A DNA stretch of 64,000 nucleotides, taken from NCBI RefSeq assembly GCF_002995495.1, contig NZ_PVZV01000004.1, positions 682,001 through 746,000 on the forward strand, read 5' to 3'. The DNA comes from Actinocorallia populi (GTDB taxonomy: Bacteria; Actinomycetota; Actinomycetes; Streptosporangiales; Streptosporangiaceae). A program made the position numbers and the translations under genes. Below the pieces are notes generated by a model that was given only the letters and a program-made list of their open reading frames with translations, did no database searches and was not told the DNA's origin. Positions 15,320 to 24,351 of this stretch are shown one piece after another (position 1 is the first letter of the stretch; every line of letters starts with the position of its first letter).

Positions 15320-16510
15320 ATGGCTGATATCGAGGCGTATGCCAGCCAGGCGAGAGCCTGGCTGGCCGAGACACCCATCCCCGAGAACACGGGGACGGAG
15401 GTGTCCAGGCAGTTCATGGCCGTGCTCTACGACGCGGGGTACTCCGGCATCTCCTGGCCCGCCGAGTACGGGGGGCAGGGGCTGAGCACCGCGGAGGAAC
15501 GGGTCTTCCAGCAGGCCGCGCGCGGCAAGGCGCTGCCGACGGGAGTGTTCGGCATCGGCCTCGGCATGTGCGGCCCGACGTTGTTGTCGCTGGGCACCGA
15601 GGAGCAGAAGAAGCGCTACATCAGACCGCTGCTGCGCGGCGAGGAGATCTGGTGCCAGCTGTTCTCCGAGCCCGGAGCCGGCTCGGACGTCGCCTCCCTG
15701 CAGACCCGCGCGGTCCTCGACGGCGACTCCTGGGTCCTCAACGGCCAGAAGGTCTGGACGACCGTCGCCCAGCACGCCGACTACGGACTCATCATCGCCC
15801 GCACCGACGTGGACGTGCCCAAGCACAAGGGCATCACCATGTTCGTCGTCGACATGCACGCCCCGGGCGTGACGGTCCGCCCGCTGCGCGACATGACGGG
15901 TATCGCGCACTTCAACGAGGTCTTCTTCGACGACGTGCGCATCCCCCAGGACCAGGTCGTCGGCGGCGTCAACAACGGCTGGCACGCGGCCATCACGACA
16001 CTGCTGCACGAGCGCCTGTCGATCGGCATGGGCAGCGCCGCGCCCGACCGCCCCACGTCGTACAGGAGCATCGCCGCCCGTGCGCAGCAGCGCGGCCTCA
16101 CCGAAGACCCTGCCGTCCGCGAGAAGCTGGTCGACCTCTACGTTCAGGAACGCGCGCTGGAACTGTTCAACGCCCGCCTCGCCCAGGAGGTCAAGGCTGG
16201 CATCAACCCCGGTTCGCGGGGCTCGGTGACCAAGCTCCTGCTGGCCGAGTTGACGCTCGACAGCGCCGAGACGGCCGCCGAGATCTTCGGCGAGGGGGTC
16301 GTCGCCCACTCCGAGGACGATGAGCTGGCGCGTTACGCCGCGGCTCTGGCCTGGGCTCCGGGCATGGCGCTCGGCGGCGGCACCAACGAGATCGTCCGTA
16401 ACGCGATCGGCGAAAGGGTCCTGGGGCTGCCCCGCGAACCGCAGGTCGACCGCGACGTCCCCTTCCGTGAACTCAAGGTCGGCACGCAGAAGAAGGAGGC
16501 GGGCGCGTGA
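15320..16510 (+). CDS. Acyl-CoA dehydrogenase, large (alpha-type) subunit
   Basis: A 396-residue flavin dehydrogenase. The N-terminal helical domain (GYSGISWPAEYGGQGLS) leads to the beta-domain (CQLFSEPGAGSDVASLQTRA, WVLNGQKVWTT), then the C-terminal helices (GGGTNEIVRNAIGERVLGLPRE). It is expected to introduce a double bond into an acyl-CoA thioester with FAD as cofactor. GAGGAGT precedes the ATG. It overlaps the next dehydrogenase gene by 4 nt (GTGA). Such adjacent unequal pairs are known in actinobacteria to form alpha2beta2 enzymes acting on sterol side chains or other bulky acyl-CoAs; the substrate here is unknown. Confidence 0.92.
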   Translation: MADIEAYASQARAWLAETPIPENTGTEVSRQFMAVLYDAGYSGISWPAEYGGQGLSTAEERVFQQAARGKALPTGVFGIGLGMCGPTLLSLGTEEQKKRYIRPLLRGEEIWCQLFSEPGAGSDVASLQTRAVLDGDSWVLNGQKVWTTVAQHADYGLIIARTDVDVPKHKGITMFVVDMHAPGVTVRPLRDMTGIAHFNEVFFDDVRIPQDQVVGGVNNGWHAAITTLLHERLSIGMGSAAPDRPTSYRSIAARAQQRGLTEDPAVREKLVDLYVQERALELFNARLAQEVKAGINPGSRGSVTKLLLAELTLDSAETAAEIFGEGVVAHSEDDELARYAAALAWAPGMALGGGTNEIVRNAIGERVLGLPREPQVDRDVPFRELKVGTQKKEAGA

Positions 16511-17577
16511 GACTGATCCTTACCACCGAGCAGCAGGAGTTGGCCGGGGCCGTCCGGTCCTTCCTGGCCGCCGCCGCGCCGATCGCACGGGTCCGGCAGG
16601 TCGCCGAAGGCGAGGAGCCCTACGACCGCAAGACGTGGGAGCGGCTCGCAGGGGAGCTCGGCGTCACCGGCCTGGCCGTCCCCGAGGAGTACGGGGGAGC
16701 GGGCGCCGGACGCGCCGAGGTCGCCGTCGTACTGGAGGAGCTGGGCACGGCGCTCACCCCGGTGCCGTACTTCGCGTCGTCCGTCCTGGCCGCCGAGGCG
16801 CTGCTCGCGCTGGACGACGAGGCCGCCAAGCGCGAGTACCTGCCGGGCATCGCGGCGGGCACCACGGTCGCCACCCTCTCCTTCGCCGAGGGCGTCACGG
16901 CCTCCGCCGACCACACCCTCGACGGGCGTGCCGAACGCGTTCTCCACGGCGCGGACGCGGACCTGCTCCTGGTCGTGGCGAGCCTGGACGGGAAGCCGGC
17001 CGTGTTCGCGGTCCAGGGCGAGGCCGTCCAGCGCACCCCGCTGGAGGTCCTGGACCTCACCCGTCCCCAAGCGGTGGTGGAGTTCTCCGCCACTCCGGCG
17101 CGGCTCGTCGGCCCGGCGGACGCCACGGAGGCGCTCGCCCGCACCCTCGACGTCGCGGGCGCGGTGCTCGCCTCCGAGCAGCTGGGCGGGTTGCGCCGCT
17201 GCCTGGACACGATCGTCGAGTACACGAAACTGCGCGTCCAGTTCGGCCGGTTCGTCGGCTCCTTCCAGGGGGTGAAGCACCGGCTCGCCGACCTGCACTG
17301 CCTCCTGGAGCAGGCCGAGTCGGTGGCCAGGTACGCCGCGTGGGCCGCCGACGAGGCGCCGGAGGAGCTGCCGACGGCCGCGGCGCTCGCCCAGGCCTAC
17401 ACCGGACCGGCCTACTTCCGGGTGGCCAAGGAGCACCTGCTCCTGCACGGAGGCATCGGCTTCACGTGGGAGCACGACGCGCACTTCTACTACAAGCGCG
17501 CCAAGAGCAGTGAACTGCTGCTGGGTCCCCGGCGCCGGCACCGGGGGCTGCTCGCCGAGCGGCTCGGTCTGGGATGA
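16507..17577 (+). CDS. Acyl-CoA dehydrogenase, small (beta-type) subunit
   Basis: A 356-residue acyl-CoA dehydrogenase paralogue that starts at a GTG inside the end of the upstream gene. It keeps TGLAVPEEYGGAGAG in the N-terminal domain and the flavin-side segment YTKLRVQFGRFVGSFQGVKHRLADL, then HLLLHGGIGFTWEHDAHFYYKRAK. The middle beta-domain is reduced (about 35 residues shorter overall than its neighbour), a feature of the partner subunit in heteromeric dehydrogenases. Strict translational coupling supports a fixed stoichiometry. Which subunit holds the catalytic base cannot be settled by eye. Confidence 0.9.
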   Translation: MRLILTTEQQELAGAVRSFLAAAAPIARVRQVAEGEEPYDRKTWERLAGELGVTGLAVPEEYGGAGAGRAEVAVVLEELGTALTPVPYFASSVLAAEALLALDDEAAKREYLPGIAAGTTVATLSFAEGVTASADHTLDGRAERVLHGADADLLLVVASLDGKPAVFAVQGEAVQRTPLEVLDLTRPQAVVEFSATPARLVGPADATEALARTLDVAGAVLASEQLGGLRRCLDTIVEYTKLRVQFGRFVGSFQGVKHRLADLHCLLEQAESVARYAAWAADEAPEELPTAAALAQAYTGPAYFRVAKEHLLLHGGIGFTWEHDAHFYYKRAKSSELLLGPRRRHRGLLAERLGLG

Positions 17578-17754
17578 CCGGCTCTCCCGGGGCCGCGTGA
17601 CGGTCCCCTCCGCTCGGAACACGAGAGAAGCGCTCCTCGGTTTTCTTGAGCGGAGGGGACAAAAACCGCCGGAAACTCCTTGCGGTCGCCGCCTGCTATG
17701 GAGCATGTCCTCCATGTCACGATGAGGCTCCCTTCGCCCCACCCCGGAGGAACC

Positions 17755-18768
17755 ATGCAGCCCGTGCTCCTGGCCTGCGCCGCCCACCTCATCTACCTCA
17801 CCGGTTTCGTGATCTTCAAGACGACCGGCGCGTCGCTGCCACCGCTCTCCCCCCGCCGCCCCTTCCACGCCACCGTGAAGCTGGTGTCCAGCGCCCCGTG
17901 GCTGGTCGGCCTGGCCACGGTGATGAGCGGCACCGTCGTGGCGGCGGCCGCGGTGAACACCGCACCGGTCTCGATCATGCTCGCGACGTACCTCTTCGGC
18001 CTGCTCCTGCTGCTCGCGGTGGGCCTTTCGGGCTTCAAGGAGCGGCTGAACCGCCGCGAGGGATCCGCGCTGGGGCTGCTGGCCGCGGCCCTCGTCCTGG
18101 TCGCGGTGCCCATCGTGTACGGGTACGGCGCCTTCCCCTCGCGCAGCGGAGCCGGCCTGCCCGACCCCTCGCCCTGGATGTTCGCCGCCGCGACGGTCCC
18201 CTCGCTCCTCTTCCCCATCTGGTTGTTCTGCGTCCGGGAACGCAAGGTGGAGGGCCGGCACGCCCGGAGGCTGACGGGCGTCGCCTACGGGATCGGCGCG
18301 GGCGTGCTGCTGGGCACCGCCGAGACGATGGGCGTGGCGATGATCCCCTACGTCACCGAGGCCCCGCGCGAACTGCTGTACACGCCCTACCCGGTGGTGT
18401 TCCTGCTGGCCGGGGCGCTCGGCCTGGGCCTGCTGCACATCGGGTTGCAGGAACGCCGCCTGATCCTGGTCTGCGCGGTGATGAACATCGTCGGCAAGAT
18501 CCAGCTGGTGTGCGGCGCGGCGCTGCTGTTCGGGGAGCCCTGGCCGTCCGAGCCGCTGTGGCTCGCGCTGGAGCTGACGGGTGTCTTCCTGGCGCTGTAC
18601 GCCGTCCTGCTCTTCCCCCGCTACGAGCGGGTCGGGCGCCCCGTGGCCGCCGTCCCGCCCGCGCCCAAGGCCGCGCCTGCGCGCGTGCAGCTCTCTCCCG
18701 ACCGCCCGATGCCGCCGCAGCCGCCCCGGCTGCCGCACGTGCAGGCGCCCCCGCGCGCCCACCTGTGA
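17755..18768 (+). CDS. DMT-like integral membrane protein
   Basis: A 337-residue protein with nine or ten hydrophobic helices spread over residues 1-295, then a proline-rich hydrophilic tail (AVPPAPKAAPARVQ onward). The helix pattern and the paired GxxxxxxA-type helices suggest the drug/metabolite transporter superfamily, but I cannot name a substrate or a close family. The start is ATG 17755 with GGAGG 4 nt upstream. It ends 21 nt before the converging antiporter gene. An earlier in-frame ATG at 17680 lacks a good ribosome site. Confidence 0.7.
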   Translation: MQPVLLACAAHLIYLTGFVIFKTTGASLPPLSPRRPFHATVKLVSSAPWLVGLATVMSGTVVAAAAVNTAPVSIMLATYLFGLLLLLAVGLSGFKERLNRREGSALGLLAAALVLVAVPIVYGYGAFPSRSGAGLPDPSPWMFAAATVPSLLFPIWLFCVRERKVEGRHARRLTGVAYGIGAGVLLGTAETMGVAMIPYVTEAPRELLYTPYPVVFLLAGALGLGLLHIGLQERRLILVCAVMNIVGKIQLVCGAALLFGEPWPSEPLWLALELTGVFLALYAVLLFPRYERVGRPVAAVPPAPKAAPARVQLSPDRPMPPQPPRLPHVQAPPRAHL

Positions 18769-18789
18769 GGGAGGGCGCGCGGGCAGGGG

Positions 18790-20079
18790 TCACTTACTGA
18801 CGGGTTCGACGTCGTCGTCATCGACGGAGCCGGACTGCTCCGGCACCTCGACGGCGGCGTCGGCCGTCTCCTTCCGCTTCACTTTGGCCTTCTTGCGCCG
18901 GAAGAACGGCAGGTGGTCCTCGGGGTGGTCGGCCAGCGAGGTGATGACGGGCTGGAGCAGCCGCGCCGCCAGCGGGCCGAACGCCGCGAGGATGAGGACG
19001 TAGCCCGCCGCCAGCGGGCCGAGGTCGGGGTGGGCGCCGGCCCCCACGGCCAGGCCGGCGATGACGATGTTGAACTCGCCGCGGGGGACCAGCGCGAGCC
19101 CCGCCCGCGCCCGTCCGGCCCGTCCGATGCCCGCTTTCTGCGCCGCGTAGTAGCCGGTGAGCAGCTTGGTGATGATGCTGACGAAGGCCAGCAGCAGCGC
19201 CAGCCCGGCCACCGGGAGGATCTTCGCGGGATCGGTGTTCAGGCCGAAGAAGACGAAGAACACCGCGGCGAACAGGTCGCGCAGCGGGGCCAGCACTTCC
19301 TGCGCCTCGTGGGCGAGCTGGCCCGACAGGGCGACCCCGACGAGGAACGCGCCGACCGCGGCGGAGACCTGCAGCTGCTGGGCGATGCCGGCGACCAGCA
19401 GCGCCAGGCCCAGCACCTTGAGCAGCATGACCTCGGAGTTCGGGCTGGAGACGAACATCTCCAGGTAGCGCCCGAACTTCAGCGAGATGACGAGGACCAC
19501 CGTGACCGTGGCCAGCGCGATGCCGACGCTGGTGGCGCCGGCGGCGAAGCCCGCGCCCGCCAGGATGGCGGTGAGGACCGGCAGGTAGACGGCCATCGTG
19601 AGGTCCTCGAAGACCAGCAGCGACAGCACGACGGGCGTCTCACGGTTGCCGACCCAGCCCAGGTCGGTGAGGACCTTCGCGGTGATGCCCGAGGAGGTGG
19701 CGTAGGTGACGCCCGCCATCGCGACCGCCGCGACCGGGCCCCAGCCCAGCACCAGAGCGATGATCGCGCCGGGCGCCGCGTTCAGCACGAGGTCGACCAG
19801 CCCGCCCTTGGCGTTGCCCTTGAGGGAGGTGACCAGTTCGTCGGCGTTGTACTCCAGGCCCAGGGTGAGCAGCAGGAGGATGACGCCGATCTCCGAGGCG
19901 GTGTGGACGAACTCCTCGCTGGTGCCCAGGGAGAGGATCCCGCCGTGGCCGAAGGCGAGACCGGCGATGAGGTAGAGGGGTATGGGGGAGATACCCGCGC
20001 GCAGGGCGAAGGAGCCCAGGATGCCGAGGGCGAGGATGATCCCGCCGAGTTCCAGGAACAGAATGGCTATGTCGTGCAC
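18790..20079 (-). CDS. Cation/proton antiporter, CPA2 family (KefB/KhtU-like)
   Basis: A 429-residue membrane protein with about 12 helices. CPA2 hallmarks are visible: LYLIAGLAFGHGG, SEIGVILLLLTLGLEYN, VTYATSSGITAKVL in the exchange core, and VFFVFFGLNTDP. A charged cytoplasmic tail (FFRRKKAKVKRKE) ends the protein; there is no TrkA-N domain. It probably exchanges K+ or Na+ for protons to control pH and ion balance. The GTG start at 20079 has AGGGGAG 4 nt upstream. It follows its regulatory-subunit gene by 8 nt, matching the KhtT-KhtU arrangement of Bacillus. Confidence 0.9.
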   Translation of the reverse strand: MHDIAILFLELGGIILALGILGSFALRAGISPIPLYLIAGLAFGHGGILSLGTSEEFVHTASEIGVILLLLTLGLEYNADELVTSLKGNAKGGLVDLVLNAAPGAIIALVLGWGPVAAVAMAGVTYATSSGITAKVLTDLGWVGNRETPVVLSLLVFEDLTMAVYLPVLTAILAGAGFAAGATSVGIALATVTVVLVISLKFGRYLEMFVSSPNSEVMLLKVLGLALLVAGIAQQLQVSAAVGAFLVGVALSGQLAHEAQEVLAPLRDLFAAVFFVFFGLNTDPAKILPVAGLALLLAFVSIITKLLTGYYAAQKAGIGRAGRARAGLALVPRGEFNIVIAGLAVGAGAHPDLGPLAAGYVLILAAFGPLAARLLQPVITSLADHPEDHLPFFRRKKAKVKRKETADAAVEVPEQSGSVDDDDVEPVSK

Positions 20080-20087
20080 GCGCTCCC

Positions 20088-20564
20088 CTACCCGCCGGTC
20101 AAGATCTGGGTGGCGGCCTCGGTACTCTCCAGGCTCCCCACCACCACGGCGACGTCGTTCTCCCGCAGGACGAAGTCGGGCAGGGGACTGGCGTTGACCT
20201 GCCCGTTGCGGACCACGGCCACGATGGACGCGCCCGTCAGGGTGCGCACCTGCGCCGAGCCCATGGCCTTGCCCGCCCACCGGGTCGCCACCGGGACCTG
20301 CAGGCTGACCAGGCCCTCGACCTCACGGTGCAGGGCGTTGAGGCGCTGGACGATCCGCGGCGCGCCGAGCAGCTCGACGAGGGCGTCGGCCTCCTCGTCG
20401 TTGAGCTTGACCGTCTCGCACGCCCGGTCGGGGTCGGCCCTGTCGTAGATCACCAGGTCCCGGCGGCCGGTCCGGTAGGACACGATGCCTATCCGGCGTC
20501 CGGCACGGGTGGTGAACTCGTGGCGCAGCCCGATACCGGGCAGCGCCGTCTGTTCTACGTCCAC
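20088..20564 (-). CDS. TrkA-C-domain regulatory subunit of the antiporter (KhtT-like)
   Basis: A 158-residue soluble protein. Its N-terminal half (LPGIGLRHEFTTRAGRRIGIVSYRTGRRDLVIYD) is the family N-domain, and the C-terminal half (residues about 85-158) is a TrkA-C/RCK-C ligand-binding domain ending LPDFVLRENDVAVVVGSLES. In KhtT, such a subunit gates the partner antiporter in response to a nucleotide and electrophile stress. The start is GTG 20564 with AGGGGA upstream; longer N-terminal extensions lack domain content. It is first in a two-gene operon, divergent from narK. Confidence 0.88.
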   Translation of the reverse strand: MDVEQTALPGIGLRHEFTTRAGRRIGIVSYRTGRRDLVIYDRADPDRACETVKLNDEEADALVELLGAPRIVQRLNALHREVEGLVSLQVPVATRWAGKAMGSAQVRTLTGASIVAVVRNGQVNASPLPDFVLRENDVAVVVGSLESTEAATQILTGG

Positions 20565-20885
20565 TACTTCCCCTCCCTTGGGTGAAGCACGAAAGTCCAA
20601 GGGCCGATTTTGGCCCAGTGACGTGCAACGCTCCAAGTCGGGTCCCGTGACCGTTTCGTGGAAAATCTCTAGATGCGGCCAGAACGTCGGCCCGTGACGG
20701 GCGTGTTACCGCCCCTTCACGTCCGTGCCCCGCGGGCGCGTGAAGTGCTCACACTGACGCGCCGTGCGCGGTGCGTGACAGGTAATCGGGTCTTGACGTC
20801 GCGGCAACAGCGGGGAAGAGGTCCCCACCTACTTTCGGGTCAGCGAGAACGACCGAGCTGAGTAGAACGTACCTGGAGGCAGGGC

Positions 20886-22265
20886 ATGACCACGCTGACC
20901 GGCGAGAGGCCCGCGGCGCCAGACGCGGGGCGGGGCCGCTGGATCGAGGACTGGCGACCGGACGACGAGCGCTTCTGGAACGAGACCGGAAAGCGCGTCG
21001 CCCGCCGCAACCTGGCCTGGTCCATCCTCACCGAGCACCTGGGCTTCTGCGTCTGGCTCCTGTGGAGCATCGCCGTCATCAACCTCGGCACGGTGGGCGT
21101 CACCCTGGACGTCGGGCAGCAGCTGTGGCTGACGACCGTCCCCAACCTCGTCGGCGCCTTCATGCGCATCCCCTACACCTTCGGCCCCGCCCGGTTCGGC
21201 GGCCGGAACTTCACGATCATCAGCGCGATGCTGCTGCTGATCCCGTGCGCCCTGTTCGTCTACGCGATCGAGAACCCCGACATCCCCTTCTGGGTCCTGC
21301 TGCTCATCGCGGCCACCACCGGCCTGGGCGGCGGCAACTTCGCCTCGTCGATGTCGAACATCACGCACTACTACCCGGCGGACAAGCAGGGCCTGCCGCT
21401 CGGCCTGAACGCAGCGGGCGGCAACCTCGGCACCAGCGTCACCCAGCTGGCGATGCCGCCGCTGATCGTCGCCGCCGGGCTCGCCGCCGTCGGCTGGGTG
21501 TGGATGCCCCTGGTGCTGGTCGCCGCGGCGGGCGCCTACTTCTTCATGAACAACCTGCGGCACGCCACCAGCGCCTACACCGTCAAGGAGATGGCGGCCA
21601 TCTCGCGCAGGCCGCACACGGTCATCATGTCGGTGCTCTACATCGGCACCTTCGGCTCCTTCATCGGCTACTCCTTCTCCTTCGGAGTGCTCATCAAGAA
21701 CCAGTTCCCCGGCATCCAGGCCGCCGACTACATCTGGCTGGGCGCCCTCATCGGCTCCGTGGCCCGCCCGATCGGCGGCTGGCTGGCCGACAGGGTCGGC
21801 GGCGCCCGGGTGACGTTCTGGAACTTCCTGGTCATGGCGCTGGGCATCGTGGCGGTCTGGTCCGCGGTCGACGCGGGCAGCTGGCCGCTGTTCCTGGCCG
21901 CCTTCCTGTGCGTCTTCGCCACGACCGGCATCGGCAACGGCTCCACCTACAAGATGATCCCCGCGATCTTCAAGAACAAGGCGCTGGAGGGCGTGGACCC
22001 CGGGGACGGGGAGGCGGTCGCCGCGGCGGTCTCCTCGGCCCGGCGCACGGCGGCCGCGGCGATCGGCATCTCCTCGGCCGTCGGCGCCCTGGGCGGCGTG
22101 CTGATCCAGCAGACCTTCCGGATCTCGCTGGCCGAGGCCGGGACGATCGTCCCCGCCCTGCTGATCCTGGCGGTCTTCTACACGGTGTGCGTGGTCCTCA
22201 CCTGGGCCGCCTACCTGCGCAGGACCGGCGCCGCGCGGCGCAGCCTCGCCGAGGCGGGGGTCTGA
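20886..22265 (+). CDS. narK: Nitrate/nitrite transporter, MFS NarK family
   Basis: A 459-residue, 12-helix MFS protein. The two NarK nitrate signatures are present: GLGGGNFASSMSNITHYYP with KQGLPLGLNAAGGNLG in helix 5, and FATTGIGNGSTYKMIPAIF in helix 11. Arginines expected in the substrate path are seen (AFMRIPYTF, SVARPIGG). It moves nitrate and/or nitrite across the membrane. GGAGG lies before ATG 20886. No nitrate reductase or assimilation gene is adjacent, so its pathway partner is elsewhere. A hairpin terminator follows at once. Confidence 0.95.
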   Translation: MTTLTGERPAAPDAGRGRWIEDWRPDDERFWNETGKRVARRNLAWSILTEHLGFCVWLLWSIAVINLGTVGVTLDVGQQLWLTTVPNLVGAFMRIPYTFGPARFGGRNFTIISAMLLLIPCALFVYAIENPDIPFWVLLLIAATTGLGGGNFASSMSNITHYYPADKQGLPLGLNAAGGNLGTSVTQLAMPPLIVAAGLAAVGWVWMPLVLVAAAGAYFFMNNLRHATSAYTVKEMAAISRRPHTVIMSVLYIGTFGSFIGYSFSFGVLIKNQFPGIQAADYIWLGALIGSVARPIGGWLADRVGGARVTFWNFLVMALGIVAVWSAVDAGSWPLFLAAFLCVFATTGIGNGSTYKMIPAIFKNKALEGVDPGDGEAVAAAVSSARRTAAAAIGISSAVGALGGVLIQQTFRISLAEAGTIVPALLILAVFYTVCVVLTWAAYLRRTGAARRSLAEAGV

Positions 22266-22298
22266 CCCGGCGCGGCCGACCCGCACCACAGAAGGCGA

Positions 22299-22329
22299 AG
22301 AGCCCCGGCGTCGAGGACGCCGGGGCTCT
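22299..22329. terminator. Bidirectional terminator between narK and tRNA-Pro
   Basis: AGAGCCCCGGCGTC and GACGCCGGGGCTCT form a perfect 14-bp stem with a 3-nt loop, 33 nt after narK and just downstream of the converging tRNA-Pro. Confidence 0.85.
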
Positions 22330-22338
22330 GACCTGCGG

Positions 22339-22412
22339 TCGGGCTGGCGGGATTTGAACCCACGGCTTCTTGCACCCAAAGCAAGCGCGCTACCAAGCTG
22401 CGCCACAGCCCG
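22339..22412 (-). tRNA. tRNA-Pro (anticodon TGG)
   Basis: A 74-nt cloverleaf: acceptor CGGGCTG/CAGCCCG, anticodon stem CTTGC/GCAAG with loop TTTGGGT (anticodon TGG), T-arm GGGTTCAAATCCC, and discriminator A. The CCA end is not fully encoded (ACCG). Confidence 0.95.
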
Positions 22413-22656
22413 TGTCGCGCGACAGTTTAGCCGCTCGGCGACCGGCGCAGGCTGATCTTTTCTCCGGGAGGCGGCTCGCGCGGGAGCCTGTCACGGGAGG
22501 TGGCCGTGACCCCCTAGACTGAAGGCCGCACAGGCATGCGTTGTGCCGCCCGAAACGATCAAGCGAGACCGGCGGTCGCTCGCGCTCGCGGCTCGGCAGG
22601 GCCGCGTCCCAGCGCGCCGAGCCGTGTGAACCGCCGGATCAAGGAGACCTGCCCCA

Positions 22657-24123
22657 GTGAAGACCGCTGTCGAGGAGTTGACCCCGACCCGGGTGAAGCT
22701 CACCATCGAAGTTCCGTTCGAAGAGCTCAAGCCGAGCCTCGACAAGGCCTACAAGGAGCTCGCGAGGCAAGTGCGGCTCAAGGGCTTCCGCCCGGGCAAG
22801 GCGCCCGCCCGCCTGATCGACCAGTACGTGGGCCGCGGCGCGGTGCTGCAGGAGGCCGTCAACGACGCGCTGCCCGGCCTGTACGGCGCCGCGATCGAGG
22901 AGAAGGAGCTCTTCGTCCTCGGCCAGCCCGAGGTCGAGGTGACCAAGATCGACGACGGCAAGGAACTGGAGTTCACCGCCGAGGTCGACATCCGCCCGAC
23001 CTTCGAGGTGCCCGAGTACGAGGGCCTTCCCGTCACCGTCGACGACGCCGTCGTCACCGACGACGAGATCGCCGAGACGCTCGAGAACCTGCGCGAGCGC
23101 TTCGCCACCCTCACCACCGTCGAGCGCGCCGCGGCCGAGGGCGACACCGCCACCATCGACCTGAGCGCCGCCATCGACGGCGAGGACGTCGAGGACGCCG
23201 CCACCAAGGGCTACTCCTACGAGGTCGGCACCGAGGGCTCCATCGAGGGCCTCAACGAGGCGATCGTCGGCCTGTCCGCCGGCGAGTCCAAGACCTTCAC
23301 CTCCACGCTGGTGGCCGGCTCCCGCAAGGACGAGCAGGCCGAGGTCACCGTCACCGTGCAGTCGGTGAAGGTCAAGGAACTGCCCGAGGCCGACGACGAG
23401 TTCGCCCAGCTCGCCTCGGAGTTCGACACGATCGAGGAGCTGAAGGACGACGTCCGCAAGCGGCTCGAGCGCCAGAAGAAGCTCAACCAGATCGGCCAGG
23501 CCCGGGACAAGGCCCTCGAGGCCCTCCTGGAGAAGGTCGAGATCCCGCTGCCCGACAGCATCGTGGACAGCGAGAAGCAGCGCCGCAACGAGCAGCTCGA
23601 CCAGCAGCTCGCCTACGCCGGCCTGACCCGCGACGCCTACCTGGCCGACGAGGAAAAGACGGCCGAGGAGTTCGAGGCCGAGCTCGACGAGGCCGCGCGC
23701 AAGGCGGTCAAGGGCGGCTTCATCCTCGACCAGCTGGCCCTCGACGAGGAGCTGGGCGTCGAGAACGAGGAGCTCAGCGAGTACGTGGTCACGCAGGCGA
23801 TGCAGATGAACCTGCCGCCGCAGCAGCTGGCCCAGTACCTCACCGAGAACAACCAGATCCCGGCGCTCGTGGCCGAGGTGCTGCGCAGCAAGGCGCTGAA
23901 CCTCATCGTCGAGCACGTCAAGATCTCTGACGAGTCCGGCAACGAGCTCGACCTCGATGAGCTCCGCAAGGAGATCAACGGCGAGACCGTCACCGCCGGG
24001 GCCGACGAGGGGCCGGAGGCGGCCGAGGACGGCGAGGTCGCCGAGGCCGAGGTCGTCGACGAGCCGGCCGAGGCCGCGCCCGCCGAAGAGGCGGCGAGCG
24101 ACGAGGGCTCCACCAAGTCCTGA
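22657..24123 (+). CDS. tig: Trigger factor, ribosome-associated chaperone and prolyl isomerase
   Basis: A 488-residue protein. The N-terminal ribosome-binding domain (residues 1-110) carries the signature GFRPGKAP, followed by the FKBP-type PPIase domain (about 150-240; GDTATIDLSAAIDG, GLNEAIVGLSAGESKTF) and the C-terminal helical arms. It meets nascent chains at the ribosome exit. The last 50 residues form an acidic, alanine-rich tail (EEAASDEGSTKS end). The start is GTG 22657 with AAGGAG 10 nt upstream. It stands directly before clpP1-clpP2-clpX, the usual bacterial order. Confidence 0.97.
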   Translation: MKTAVEELTPTRVKLTIEVPFEELKPSLDKAYKELARQVRLKGFRPGKAPARLIDQYVGRGAVLQEAVNDALPGLYGAAIEEKELFVLGQPEVEVTKIDDGKELEFTAEVDIRPTFEVPEYEGLPVTVDDAVVTDDEIAETLENLRERFATLTTVERAAAEGDTATIDLSAAIDGEDVEDAATKGYSYEVGTEGSIEGLNEAIVGLSAGESKTFTSTLVAGSRKDEQAEVTVTVQSVKVKELPEADDEFAQLASEFDTIEELKDDVRKRLERQKKLNQIGQARDKALEALLEKVEIPLPDSIVDSEKQRRNEQLDQQLAYAGLTRDAYLADEEKTAEEFEAELDEAARKAVKGGFILDQLALDEELGVENEELSEYVVTQAMQMNLPPQQLAQYLTENNQIPALVAEVLRSKALNLIVEHVKISDESGNELDLDELRKEINGETVTAGADEGPEAAEDGEVAEAEVVDEPAEAAPAEEAASDEGSTKS

Positions 24124-24143
24124 ATCGCATGAAAAATGCAAAT

Positions 24144-24177
24144 GCGCCCCGTATGCCGGAAATGGCATGCGGGGCGC
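24144..24177 (+). terminator. Terminator after tig
   Basis: GCGCCCCGTATGCC pairs with GGCATGCGGGGCGC over a 6-nt loop: 14 pairs, one of them G-T. It lies 20 nt after the tig stop and separates tig from the clp operon. Confidence 0.85.
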
Positions 24178-24351
24178 TCCCGTTCAAACCATGTTCGCCC
24201 GGGGCTAAACCTCGGGTCGAGAAAAGGGCGGAGGGTACGCCGCCAGCGAAAAGAACGTCCGTATGGCGTGAGGCCCCCGCGGGGCGCGTTAGTGTCCAAT
24301 CATCCGACCGTTCAGGGACCACAACTCGCTAGACACCTACGGAGGAACAGG

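Noticed and set aside
20637-20885. A nitrogen-regulator (GlnR-like) box upstream of narK.
   Set aside because: I could not find two half-sites with convincing match and spacing, so no site is claimed.
24178-24351. A ClgR-type operator before clpP1.
   Set aside because: Only loose matches to the half-sites occur, not in proper symmetry.
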